Positions 46,003-56,100 of a stretch of 64,000 nucleotides of DNA are shown here, piece after piece. The DNA comes from Ochromonas danica. Its lineage: Eukaryota > Sar > Chrysophyceae > Chromulinales > Chromulinaceae. Position 1 is the stretch's first letter; every line of letters begins with the position of its first letter. Under the pieces are notes generated by a model, which saw nothing but the letters and a program-made list of their open reading frames with translations, was not told the DNA's origin and ran no database searches. The position numbers and the translations under genes were made by a program. The stretch is from NCBI GenBank assembly GCA_015146655.1, contig VKHL01000059.1, positions 101,276 through 165,275 on the forward strand, given 5' to 3'.

Positions 46003-46489
46003 ATGAAACGATCTCGTACTATACGCAGAGCTTTAGAGACTTTGGGAGAAACTCTCTTGAAAGAGAATGAGAGTGAAGAAGTACGAAATGTCGCCAAGTT
46101 CTCCCTCAAAGTCCCTTCTTTATCGACTCCATCTTTGGAGATGAAGTTAGTTACTACTTCTGTTGGGCTTCAGTTGGATGATGATGTGAGTTGCACTTCC
46201 TTATTATTTACGAGTTTCTTTCTTTTTGACCCTAATGTATTGGTTTGACTTATAGGCCTTTGTTCCTGTGGGTAAAATGCAAAAGAGACTCCACAGTGCA
46301 ATTCCTGAGTCTCCTAACATCTTCCATATCAATCTATTCTCCAAAGAAGGCAAATGCAAAACAACAATCACAAACACAGAATCTCTTCGCGATTATGACT
46401 GGCTATCGGCGGGATCTAACGATGTCAATGAGATTGATGATCTTTCTCAGTCATTCTCTTCAGCTTTCGTGCAGAAATGTACTGCCTAA
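46003..46489 (+). CDS. Small protein of unknown function
   Basis: Two exons (46003-46185, 46256-46489; intron 70 bases, GTGAGT...TTATAG) give 138 residues from the ATG at 46003. The N-terminus is basic (MKRSRTIRRAL) and helical; the remainder is polar with no membrane segment or recognised motif. Support comes from the clean splice that joins two open frames in phase 0. It could be a lineage-specific gene. Confidence 0.6.
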
Positions 46490-47113
46490 TCAATGCGCGA
46501 GACTACTAAAGTCGCTCAATTCTTTCCCAGTTCTTTGCCAATCTGCCTTTATTTTTGTTTAGGATGTGCTAAATTTATTGATGAACGAAGTATACTGGAT
46601 TATTTTTGCGTGGAGGTTTAACTCAGCTATTTGTTTTTTGAGTATATTTCATTTGACACAATGTGCAGTGTTTGCTTTTTGATTTTAACAGCAGCAAACT
46701 GTGGTTTTCTTGCTGTTGAAATATGAATCTTCGCTGTCTAAGTTATCAAAGACGCCTTGAAAGTTATGCAAGGCGCTTGAAAAAAGGAAAAAGCTGTTGA
46801 TGCCGAGGTGTGGAAATGCCCTTCATGTTTTTGAATTTTTGTCTTCGGTCGTGGTTACATTGTTGAAGTTAGAGTTAAGATAGTTGATATGAATGCGTTG
46901 GTTATCCTTCTTATTATTGTTATGGAATTAAATGTGGCAGTTAAATGTTAAAATAGAACTTGCTGATCAGGATGTGGATCGATTTTTTAATCTTTTGCAC
47001 AATCTAGACGAGAGCAGTCCCTCTTGAAGTGATGAATAAGGAAAGCTTCGAAAAATCCACGTTGCAATTGATGGAAGTTAGAGATGACGTTAACAGTAGA
47101 TATGCACAAAAAA
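46490..47113. other. 624-base convergent intergenic region with a short hairpin
   Basis: It lies between the 3' ends of the small unknown gene and RbfA. It contains a 7-bp inverted repeat, cgccttg (46753-46759) and caaggcg (46769-46775), with a 9-base loop. It is T-rich overall. I looked for snRNA and snoRNA signatures and found none convincing. No coding frame supported. Confidence 0.4.
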
Positions 47114-47725
47114 CTACAACTCCTCGAAGTCCACTTCATCGAACGGTATTGATGAAGGCTGTTCAGCAGCTATCTCATCCATGACTTGATTTAACATATT
47201 GGATGCCTGCCGATCTACAAGGGCGAAAGTCAAAGTGGGCACGGACTTCATGCTTCGCAATCGTTGCGAAAGAGAATGACGGACTAAACCAGCATGATTA
47301 TTCAACCAAACAAACAATTGCTTCCTCTCCACAGTATTTCCTAATGATGAAATGTACACCTTAGCACGTTGGAAATCGTTGGACAGTTCAATCTCTGCAA
47401 TAGAAACAGTGTCCAGCAGTCCCTCGGCTGGGAATGTTACCGCCCGGATGTCAGATGTGCAAATAATGTCCGTGAGCTCATCACGAAGAATTCTTGCATA
47501 CTTCAACTTTCTTAGCTCATTGGATGGTGAAGAGGTGGAAGGGCTTCTGCTGGGAGGTCTTCTGGGAGCTCTGTTTTTGTTATAGTTCACGGAATTGGAA
47601 GGACGAGTTCCAAAGATTGCAGCTGATTGCTGGTTGCTCCTACCCAGTCCATTATAAGTTTTGACCTGAAAGGATTGCACAGTGCACGTCAGCACAAGAG
47701 TGATTAACAAGAATAATGTCAGCAT
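47114..47725 (-). CDS. rbfA: Plastid ribosome-binding factor A
   Basis: Intronless, 203 residues, ATG at 47725. A signal peptide (MLTLFLLITLVLTCTVQS) is followed by FQVK, the heterokont plastid cleavage motif, then a basic Ser/Pro/Arg-rich transit region to about 70. The RbfA KH-like domain runs from about 75 to 190: RILRDELTDII, VSIAEIELSNDFQRAKVYIS, GLVRHSLSQRLRSMKSVPTLTF. In bacteria and plastids RbfA helps mature the 16S rRNA 5' end and 30S subunit. The complete targeting leader puts it in the plastid. Confidence 0.92.
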   Translation of the reverse strand: MLTLFLLITLVLTCTVQSFQVKTYNGLGRSNQQSAAIFGTRPSNSVNYNKNRAPRRPPSRSPSTSSPSNELRKLKYARILRDELTDIICTSDIRAVTFPAEGLLDTVSIAEIELSNDFQRAKVYISSLGNTVERKQLFVWLNNHAGLVRHSLSQRLRSMKSVPTLTFALVDRQASNMLNQVMDEIAAEQPSSIPFDEVDFEEL

Positions 47726-48086
47726 CTGAAATTGATGGAACGAAGTCTCTGTTTGATGGGATGGCGGGGAAAGTGGCTGCCCCTCGCATCCTAGTAATTG
47801 ATAGTCTGGCAGAGACTACACGCACTCATCCCCAGCCACTTAACTCTGTCCAGCGGCAATCGATAGTAATCCTAATGGCTGAGCGCAATTCTATTGAACC
47901 TACTATGGCCGTAAGGGGGTTTAAGTGTGCAATAATTAACAAAGCACAAAGTTTAAACACTGAAGTCCAGGTCAGGAAGATTGAAATTAGAGCATTAAAA
48001 AAAGCAACGAGAATCTAAGGCAAGGGGCTATTGTAGAAGACGTTTATTTTATCACAATCAATTTAATTCAAATCAATTGCCGCGAC

Positions 48087-48517
48087 CTAGCGGTGAGCTG
48101 GGCAAGGGGTGTGAGGCGTGCATCCACAAGACTTTTTGCCAGAGGAGCATTCACTGCATTGGCAAGTCTTCTGACAAGGACAACCAGGACCACATTGGCA
48201 GTTAACGCATTGGCACACAGGTCCACAATTGCAAGTCTGGGGAGCACATTCTCCACAGAACTGCATCATTGACAACTCTCTTCTAGTGAGCGCTCTCTCC
48301 ATAGTCGACACAACAGCCGCCTTCGAGGAACGAGGCACGTTGGTAACCCATCTGTTATTCAAATTTGGTACTGCATAGACTGAGGATAAATCCACAATTT
48401 CAATGACATGAGGAAGTGATTACATGCAACCTAGAAAGAGGTCAAATAAGTTTTCTCACCTGGTCGCAACGCAGCCACAACAGCAAGTAGCAAAGAGAAG
48501 ATGAGCACGCGAATCAT
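48087..48517 (-). CDS. Cys-rich metallothionein-like protein with signal peptide
   Basis: Two exons (48460-48517, 48087-48379; intron 80 bases) give 116 residues. The first exon encodes a signal peptide (MIRVLIFSLLLAVVAALRP), joined to VYAVPNLNNRW. About 40 residues of linker follow, then a C-terminal domain with 16 Cys in about 50 residues in CxC, CxxC and CxxxC spacings (CGPVCQCVNCQC, CPCQKTCQCSEC, CGC). This is metallothionein-like metal binding. Metallothioneins are normally cytosolic; here the leader implies entry to the secretory or plastid route. The site after the signal peptide lacks the Phe, so plastid targeting is less certain. Confidence 0.8.
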
Positions 48518-48813
48518 TATGGCAAGGTTTTAAGAATAGAAAGAGACAACAAGAGAAATTCCGCGACCAACAAAGGAAGTGCACTCAACCCAGAGCGCTC
48601 TATGAAGAAAACTCGATTTTCGGATTTTCGGGTTGGCACAGCCGACACCATTCTGCATTCAATGCGTCTGGAACAGCTCAATCAACAGCGGGTTGTGGAG
48701 AAGTAGCAATTACTATTTATACAACCTTTTCGAAATCCCATAAAGTTTACCCATGGAGCAGGAAAAAGTTTTCTGTACTTATGTACAACTATATGGCACC
48801 TCTCATCTAATAT

Positions 48814-50051
48814 TTAGTTCTGCTTGCATTCCTGAGGCTTCTCTGCCATTTCGGCAGCCTTGCCCTTGCCTTGCTTCTTCTTTCCAGCACCAGTTTCCTC
48901 CTCCTCTTCTTCTTCGTCCTCATCTCCCTCCTCATCGTCATCTTCCTCATCATCGTCCATCTGTAAAAGCCAATAACGAGTTAGAAACAAGAATTTCAAC
49001 CTGATGCAATAAATAGCTTGCACTAACCTCAAAGCCATAGAGATGGCTAAAGTCCTTTTCGCGAAGAACATAGAGCACAGCCTCAGGGATGATGGAAGTA
49101 CGGAAGATATGGGCAATGTCGTAGTCCTCATCAATGTTAAACTTGACGCGGGCACCAAACTGCTGATCCTGCTCTTCTTCCTCCTCCTCTTCCTCACCAT
49201 CTTCGCCCTTACCAGGGACCTTGAAGAAATTGAAGAACGAGGGCTTGGGAACAGTTCGGGTAACGGTGCGCACTTGGCCCTTATTGCGGCCAGACTTGGC
49301 CTTCTGCTTCTTCTGAACCTCAGCCATGGTGAGATTCTTGCCCACCTTCCAATCAATGGGTGAGACCTGCACGTCTTGTAGGGTTGGGAATTCGTCGTGA
49401 AGGGTGGGCTCAACAGTGTAAGTCTTGGTGAGCACAGCATTGGTGAAGTGCTCGTTGTCCTGGAAATGGAAAGAGAGGGTGAAAGTCTTGAAGGCCTCAT
49501 CGTAAGAGACAGTAATATCAGTCAAGGCATTCAAAGCTGGAATATCCTCCTCAGCAATAAGTCCGCCAACCTCAGGATGCTCAGAGAGGACATTGATCCA
49601 GAACTCAGGAACACCCTTGATATTCTCTTCCGAGACAGCGCCATTGGTTTCATCATCGGGCTCAGGGGTTGGCTCGTGCTCACCAGCAACAATCTTCTTG
49701 CGGTGATCAAAGATAACCTGTCTCTTCTGAGTGAACTTGGACTCCAGAGCAGCGCGCTCACGCTTGTACTCCTCCTGAAGAGCATCGTACTCGCCATGGA
49801 GCTTTCGGAGAGCCTTCACTCTTCTGACAACCTCAGGGGCCTTATCAGCGAGAGGATCCTCATCTTCTTCCTCTTCGTCATCATCCTCTTCTAATTCCTC
49901 CTCTTCCTCCTCATGCTCCTCTTCGACTTTCTTTGCTTGCTGTCATAAAAATTTGGTTCACAACCCGAATTCCATCTCAAAGTTAAAACAAAATTAATTT
50001 CACCTGAGCAGCAGCCTCTTCGGTAGTCTTCTTGGTGGCCTTCTTGGTCAT
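48814..50051 (-). CDS. NAP1: Nucleosome assembly protein 1
   Basis: Three exons (50004-50051, 49028-49939, 48814-48960; introns 64 and 67 bases) give 368 residues. After an acidic N-terminus comes the long dimerisation helix (LHGEYDALQEEYKRERAALESKF), then the NAP domain (GVPEFWINVLSEHP, LTDITVSYDE, FTLSFHFQDNEHFTN, KTYTVEP, IDWKVGKNLT). FFNFFKVPG and a Glu run follow, and a very acidic C-terminal tail in the last exon. It chaperones histones H2A-H2B and H3-H4. The length matches yeast and plant NAP1. Confidence 0.95.
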
Positions 50052-50346
50052 GGTAGTAACTGCTGGTTAACAGGAGAAGTGAATGACAAGCAGATTCAAT
50101 GCAGCAGTTCTTTCAATGGATGCTGTGGAGGACCGAAAGCGGGACCAGACAGCGAGAGAAAGCGGTGTCGTAGAAGTCGTAATTGCGTGGAGAGAAAGTC
50201 GCAAATTCCAAATTCTGAGCGATTGCCGGGAGGTTTGGATCTTGCCAACACCATCAATCAAAATACATCCAGGAATTGATCGAATCTTGTCGATCCCTCC
50301 TGTCGGCAGAGAAGAAGAGTTTCTTAGAATACTAAGCTAAGCAAAA

Positions 50347-52072
50347 ATGTCTGAAGCAGCGAATACCAATAATAATGATACCACTAATAACCATGAGATG
50401 TCTCGGGTGTTAAAGAAGAAGACCGCTAGCGATTTCTACTTCCTTCAGCAGTACTACAAATATATCATTGGATTAGCGATCCTTGTCTCTATCCCTACTA
50501 TTATTATGTCAGCATTTTGGTCTGATATCCAGGGTAAGAATGACATGTATACAGACCCATCTGATAGCTGGCAAGCCTGTTTGACACAAGCTGACTATCA
50601 AGTGGTTCCACTGAAGGAGATCTCTGCTCTGTCATCTGCAAAGCTCAAAACACAGTTCACGAATTGTATTTTACAACAGAATTGCAGCTTACCTTGCTTG
50701 ATGGGTATTGGCGGCACCTGCGCCAAGATTCTCTCTGGTGGTTCCTCTGTCAGTGATCTCAAGTTACAAAATGGCAAATTTTTGAACTCTCTTGGATATA
50801 TTGGTATTCAAAATGTGATCTTTGCACTTATTGCTCATGGTAATATGTGGAAAGCTTTAAGTAACCCTTCTTGGTTAATCTCTGCTTGCGGTATGATGAT
50901 CTGGTTTTGCTTCAGTATTTTCACCTACTACTCTGTTAGTCCAGTATTGCCAGTTCCCACTCAGACTAATGCAACCTTCATGACCTTCTTGTACTACGAA
51001 GGTAGCTACTCTAAATTCCGCGCCTTTAATGACGGCGATAATAAATGCTTGACGGCTTATCGTTATGTATGGGTCTACCTTTCTTTCCAAATCGTTCTTG
51101 CGGCAACAATCTTCGCTGGTCTAATTGTTGGTCTATATGCTGAAAGGATTCGTTACAAGAGTCCTAATCGCAAGCATTATGATCATTTGGACTACACCCG
51201 TGCTCCTCGTGCTTTTGGTATATTGGGTATCAGCTTTTATCTCATCTTCGCTGTGTCAAAGATGGTTACAAGCTATACTGAATTGAATGCTATCAATGAC
51301 TACACTCCGACCATCCAAGAAGCTGCTGCCAGTGGACAAGCTGTATGGTTTCCTCGTATTTGGTTCCCTTTTGCCGTGCCTGCAGTGGATTTGACCACCC
51401 TTCTTGGCATTAGCTCTTGCATCAGCGTCTTGAGAGGTTTTACGGTGCAGTCGGTTTCAGCCTTCCAGATCGCTGGCGCTACAGCTGCTGTCTATGCTTT
51501 CTCCGGGTGGCCTATGATTGTTGGTGGCTATGAGTTCTATTTCCACAACAACTTCGATAATTTCGACACTTGTTACAATTATTTCCTGACATATCGTAAG
51601 TTACTCGTCAGATAACTTCTTTTCGATAATATGACTAACTGTGGATTGTTGTGTTGCAGCCACTAGCTCTAACTTCGGGTATCCATCGGAATATCAAGCT
51701 AAGCAATACTGTATTGGTTTCCGCTTAGCTCTTAGCGCGGCCACTGGATTGTTGGCAATGATGCACTTTTTGAGTATTGCGTGTTTTTATGTTGTGAGAA
51801 ACAACAAGAAGCGTGGTTCATTTGTTCACGAACAGTTGGATTTTGAGACTGCTGCTTTGGAATATGCTCTCAGCAGAAATAACTCTGTGACCGGTACAAG
51901 CTCTATGCTTCCCCGAGGAAACTCTATTTCTGCGTTCCTTGGTATTAGCGGTGCTGGATTCGGCAATTCTTCTAGTGTGAATGCCAACAGCCCTGTGAAG
52001 GAAAGTAGCTATGTTAATAACCCCTTGGGTGAGTCTTCCGCCGCTCCTTCGGTTGAAGAGGGCAAGAAGTAA
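50347..52072 (+). CDS. Multipass membrane protein, unknown family
   Basis: Two exons (50347-51595, 51660-52072; intron 64 bases) give 553 residues from the ATG at 50347. About seven to nine hydrophobic segments: one near residues 37-60, then after a Cys-containing loop (CLTQ, CILQQNCSLPC, GGTC) several from about 155 to 400, and one after the intron (LSAATGLLAMMHFLSIACFY). The C-terminal 90 residues are cytosolic, Ser/Asn-rich. The conserved-looking Cys loop suggests an extracytosolic, disulfide-bonded domain. I do not recognise the family. It diverges from NAP1 across 295 bases. Confidence 0.85.
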
Positions 52073-52489
52073 GCCCCAAAGAGGCTACTATGTACTTGAT
52101 ACTTGCAAGACAGGAAAATCATGGGACGTATGCGACTTAGATATGTATTTGAAATTGTGGTGAGTGAGTGAGTTGTCTAACTTTGCTGATTTTGCTGCAT
52201 CGATTCATGTCTGAGTACATACATGCTTTGTATTGTTTGTGGGGAGTCTTCTATGAGTTCGTAGCTCGTATTCACTCTTCTCTTCTTATATCAATAGCTG
52301 CAGCCCTCACTTTCTTCCCTTATCTCCGAGATATTAACATCACTTCGGAATTGTGGTTCTTAACTGACTAATTGTCGAGTCAATGATCATTTCCATCTTT
52401 ACTATTCTTTAATGATCTGAAGAAGATCTTAAATTGCAATTAAATTAGGTGGTTGAAAGTGTTGGTACACTTCTTTCTCATCAGGAGGT
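52073..52489. other. 417-base convergent intergenic region
   Basis: 3' UTRs of the membrane protein gene and PIN1. One 67-codon frame (52168-52371) is hydrophobic but unsupported. A short gtgagtgagtgagt run at about 52160. Confidence 0.4.
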
Positions 52490-52984
52490 CTAACGTACTC
52501 GAAGGAGAATGTGAACGCCAGAGTCAGTCTCGACCAGATCGCTCAACTCGCCAACTTGCAGACTGAAAGAGGCGTTTTCAAACGGCTTCTGCATTTGACC
52601 ACGACCAAACATTCCAAGATCACCACCACGCTCATGTGAACCACAATCACTCTCTGTGGTGGCAATTTCACGAAAGCGTTTGAACATTTCGTCGTAACCT
52701 TGTTGCTGTAAGATACGCTGAAGCTCATCTCTGTATCCACTCACTTGAGCTCGAGCTTCATTTATGCTTTGTGTTATCTGGTTGTTTCTCCAGCTGGCAG
52801 GACGTCGAGAACCACTATGTTTGCGCAGAATATGGAAAACCTGTACCTCCTCTTTCTCAATAACGTGGGAGTTACCTTGAGGTGGATGCCAAGATGACTC
52901 TCCTGTGGCAGAATTAAAATAGTAGATTTGTCCAGGATGAGATTTGGACTCTCGTTCCACCCAACCAGGTGGTAGATGTGACAT
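52490..52984 (-). CDS. PIN1: Peptidyl-prolyl cis-trans isomerase PIN1 (WW + parvulin)
   Basis: Intronless, 164 residues from the ATG at 52984, as in human PIN1 (163). WW domain: LPPGWVERES, IYYFNSATGESSWHPP. Parvulin domain: HILRKHSGSRRPASWR contains the phosphate-binding Lys/Arg-Arg loop, SDCGS the active-site Cys, GGDLGMFGRGQMQKPFE the core, and TDSGVHILLR the C-terminal strand with the conserved His. It isomerises phospho-Ser/Thr-Pro bonds in nuclear and cell-cycle proteins. Confidence 0.96.
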   Translation of the reverse strand: MSHLPPGWVERESKSHPGQIYYFNSATGESSWHPPQGNSHVIEKEEVQVFHILRKHSGSRRPASWRNNQITQSINEARAQVSGYRDELQRILQQQGYDEMFKRFREIATTESDCGSHERGGDLGMFGRGQMQKPFENASFSLQVGELSDLVETDSGVHILLRVR

Positions 52985-53037
52985 TTCAAAGACCAAGTCA
53001 ATTCAATTTAATCGCGGACAAGGCGGACAGGCTGCCA

Positions 53038-53097
53038 GAATTCCAGGGTGCTAGAGGGACAGAATTCCAGAGGGCTAGAGGGCTAGAGGGCTAGAGT
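53038..53097 (+). repeat. Short tandem repeats in the PIN1 / SH2-C2 divergent promoter
   Basis: Three perfect copies of agggctag end the block, preceded by two imperfect copies of an agaattccag...gctagaggg unit of about 25 bases. They occupy much of the 161-base spacer between two start codons. Confidence 0.75.
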
Positions 53098-53145
53098 CTG
53101 GGAGCATCAACTGCTTTTGTCGAACACATCAAGACGACGAGAAAG

Positions 53146-56100
53146 ATGGATGATGATTCCCTCTCCTTACATGAGAAAATGATCAATCTTCAATCTACAG
53201 GAGGGATTGTTCACTTCTTAGCTGGAATTGTGAGTCGTAATCGAGCATTAGCAGAACTTTCTCTCTCTCAATTGCTTGACAGCATCTCTTGTCTGGATGC
53301 AACTTTCCTCAACCCTGCTGTCACCCCTCGGCCCACACCTTTGATTGACGTCTTCACTCTCTCCAATCCACATCTGGCATTTCTGGTAAGACCTCCCATA
53401 CTACTGAGTGAACATGTCTGGTCTATCATATCTGATAATGGTTCATGATGAGCAGGCATTCTTGAATCAAAGTTTGGAACGGTCAAGTCGCTCTATGACA
53501 GAGTGCACTCTACGCTCCTTTGATAAGATGCTAAACAAGTTGATTACACATGATCATATGAATGCTATCACTGGCTTCTCTCCTAGTGTATCCTCCTCAG
53601 ACAATGACAATGTCGTCTCGCCAATCAAACAGCTGGGGGAGATCCTCATTGACTATCAGACCGCGGGTCAGCCGTTGTCTCTTCCTCCTTACGGAATTTG
53701 CCTTCTTTTCCTGCTCCAACTAATGGTAGAAAGAGTGGATGATGCCTTCCATCACCTAGCTACCGCCTTATCTTCTACCTGGCAGCTGATCGTACAGTTC
53801 GCTGAGGAGAAGTTTAGCCTCCTTCAACATGGAGACTCTTCTTCAACCTCTCATAGTCAAGCACAACAACAACATAAGAAGAAGCTGTTATTACAAAGAG
53901 CTTGTGAGCTACAGCTCATATTGAGCTGGTTGGTCTCTGTCTGTGAATGGATCCATTTGAAGAATACCTCCACCCAAGAACAAGAACAAGAAGACGATAT
54001 TCAGCCTGGCCTCATTCACACTAGCCTTTCTGATGTATCTCTTGATAATGGGTCGAATTCTTCATCCTATGATAATCTTATACATTCCTTGGAGAATCTC
54101 GTGTTACATTATCGTATTGTATTGCCACTGTTGAGTTTTGTTATTCGAGGCGTCATTATGGTGTTGTCTGTGTCAGAACGGTTAGAAAATCTACTAGTTT
54201 CTCTGTACTCTGTACTCTGTTGATTTGTCACTCTTCTTCCTCTATAGGCCGGACCTTGTGCTGGAAGTATTGAGGATGGACAAGAGTGTGAATTATGAGC
54301 AATACGCCAAACTGCTTACTTTTGATGCATTCACTGGTGAATCTTCTGTTGTTGTTTCTACTACTGGGGATAAAATGAAAGAAGATGATGTAATTGATAT
54401 TAGTGATGATGGATATCAGTATTTCCAAGAAGCCACAAGAGAAGAGTGTGATGAGGTTAGCCAGATGACAGTTTAGCTTGTTATTGGCCTGTTAACATCT
54501 GTTGTTAATGCTTGTTATGGTGAGACAGATACTGGATGACAAACCAATTGGAACGTTCATGGTGCGGTATCAATCAAGTCCAAATGTTGTCAAATCTTCT
54601 TCTTTACAGTTTTTCTTAAGTTTCAAGACTTCCACTTGTGTAAAGCATGCAGTCATTCGTCGCGAGCCTTTCGCAGGAAATAGTGGTAGTAATAATGGTA
54701 GTAGCAGTGCTTTGCCTCCTCCGAAGTTTTCTTATCGCTGTGGATCACTTGGTCCCTTGAACAACCTACTCGAGATATTGCGGTGAGTCGAATCATCCTT
54801 ACAGTTCACCTCTCATGCCTACCGTAACTTCGCTATGCTATAGGGCTATATCAGGGTATCTACCAGAGCCACTTTTGTTCACCAGTACAATCTCTTCGCC
54901 TTCTGACAGTCACTCCAATGCTAGGAAGCTGCCACAGTTTGATATTAACGCACCCTTATGGCATTTCATTCGGTCAACTTGGCTGATAGAATCCACGAAT
55001 CACATGGATATAGAGTTTCGCAGTTTGAGTCAAGCTCCTCCTCCTCTCAGCCAACTAATAAATGAGACAAGCTTTGGTGACTCTGAATCACGTCATTCGG
55101 GTAAGACAGCAATCTCTGACGGAGAAGAGGAAGAAGAAGAATTGCATTCCAAGCAAGGAAGAACTAGTTCAGAAGAGAAAGGCAAATCAGAAAAGCTTGG
55201 TGAAGATAGAGAGGAGGATATGATAGGAGCTGAAGATGAAGAGCAACGGAGATGGTTCTTGCTGGAGAAGCCACAAAGAATGATGCATTTTGTAAGCAAC
55301 CTCGTCTATTGACTGCATCACTTGTTAATGTGCTGACGAGGAAATTGTTGTTGTATTATCAGGTGGACATGATTGTAGACACTCTGACCATGGAGCAGTA
55401 CCTTAATTCCACTGAGACCATTGGTCATGTCTTGCAGAAGATTTATGCTTTCGATCTTCATCAAGCTCACTTCCCTGAAAGTACACAAATCCCCAATAAG
55501 CTTTTGGGAGAGATAGCTGGAGATGACACCGGTCATCATTCTATTTCTCTTGCTAATGAGAAACTATATGCAAATCTTCTCTTCTTGAAGAAGCAATTCT
55601 TGTCCTTTACCTCTTTCTCTCAATTCGCTCTATCCAATCAAATTAAGCGAATGGATATGTTGCAGGATATTCTACTTTCTCCTTTGCGTGTTTTAGTACA
55701 GAGATTGCAAAATAGACTATCCTCAGCCCTTACTCTTGCTCGACCATCAAGTGCCAATATGTTGTACCACATGCATAGGTCTAATTTCATGACTCACAAG
55801 AAATCGAGATCAGAGAGGAAGCCTTCTTATCATCTCTTCAAAACATGTGAAAGACTGCTTTATCTATTGCGCAGATATTCTTCCTTGTTGACAAGTGCAA
55901 ATGCTGCTAGTGGATTATTTCGATCAGTGAAATTCTCTGCTGGAAGTAGTTTCCAAGAATCTTCTTCCTTATCAACTTTGTCTGTCCATATTCAAGGTGG
56001 CACAAGTGCAGGAGGATTTGTCTTGTCTGATTGCTGTGAAGTCACAGAGCTGCTTCACACCTTACACAAGTACATATCCGAGATTGGTAGTCATTACAAG

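Noticed and set aside
47716-48018. 100-codon plus-strand frame upstream of RbfA
   Set aside because: It overlaps the RbfA start and has no recognisable feature or splice partner; more likely leader DNA.
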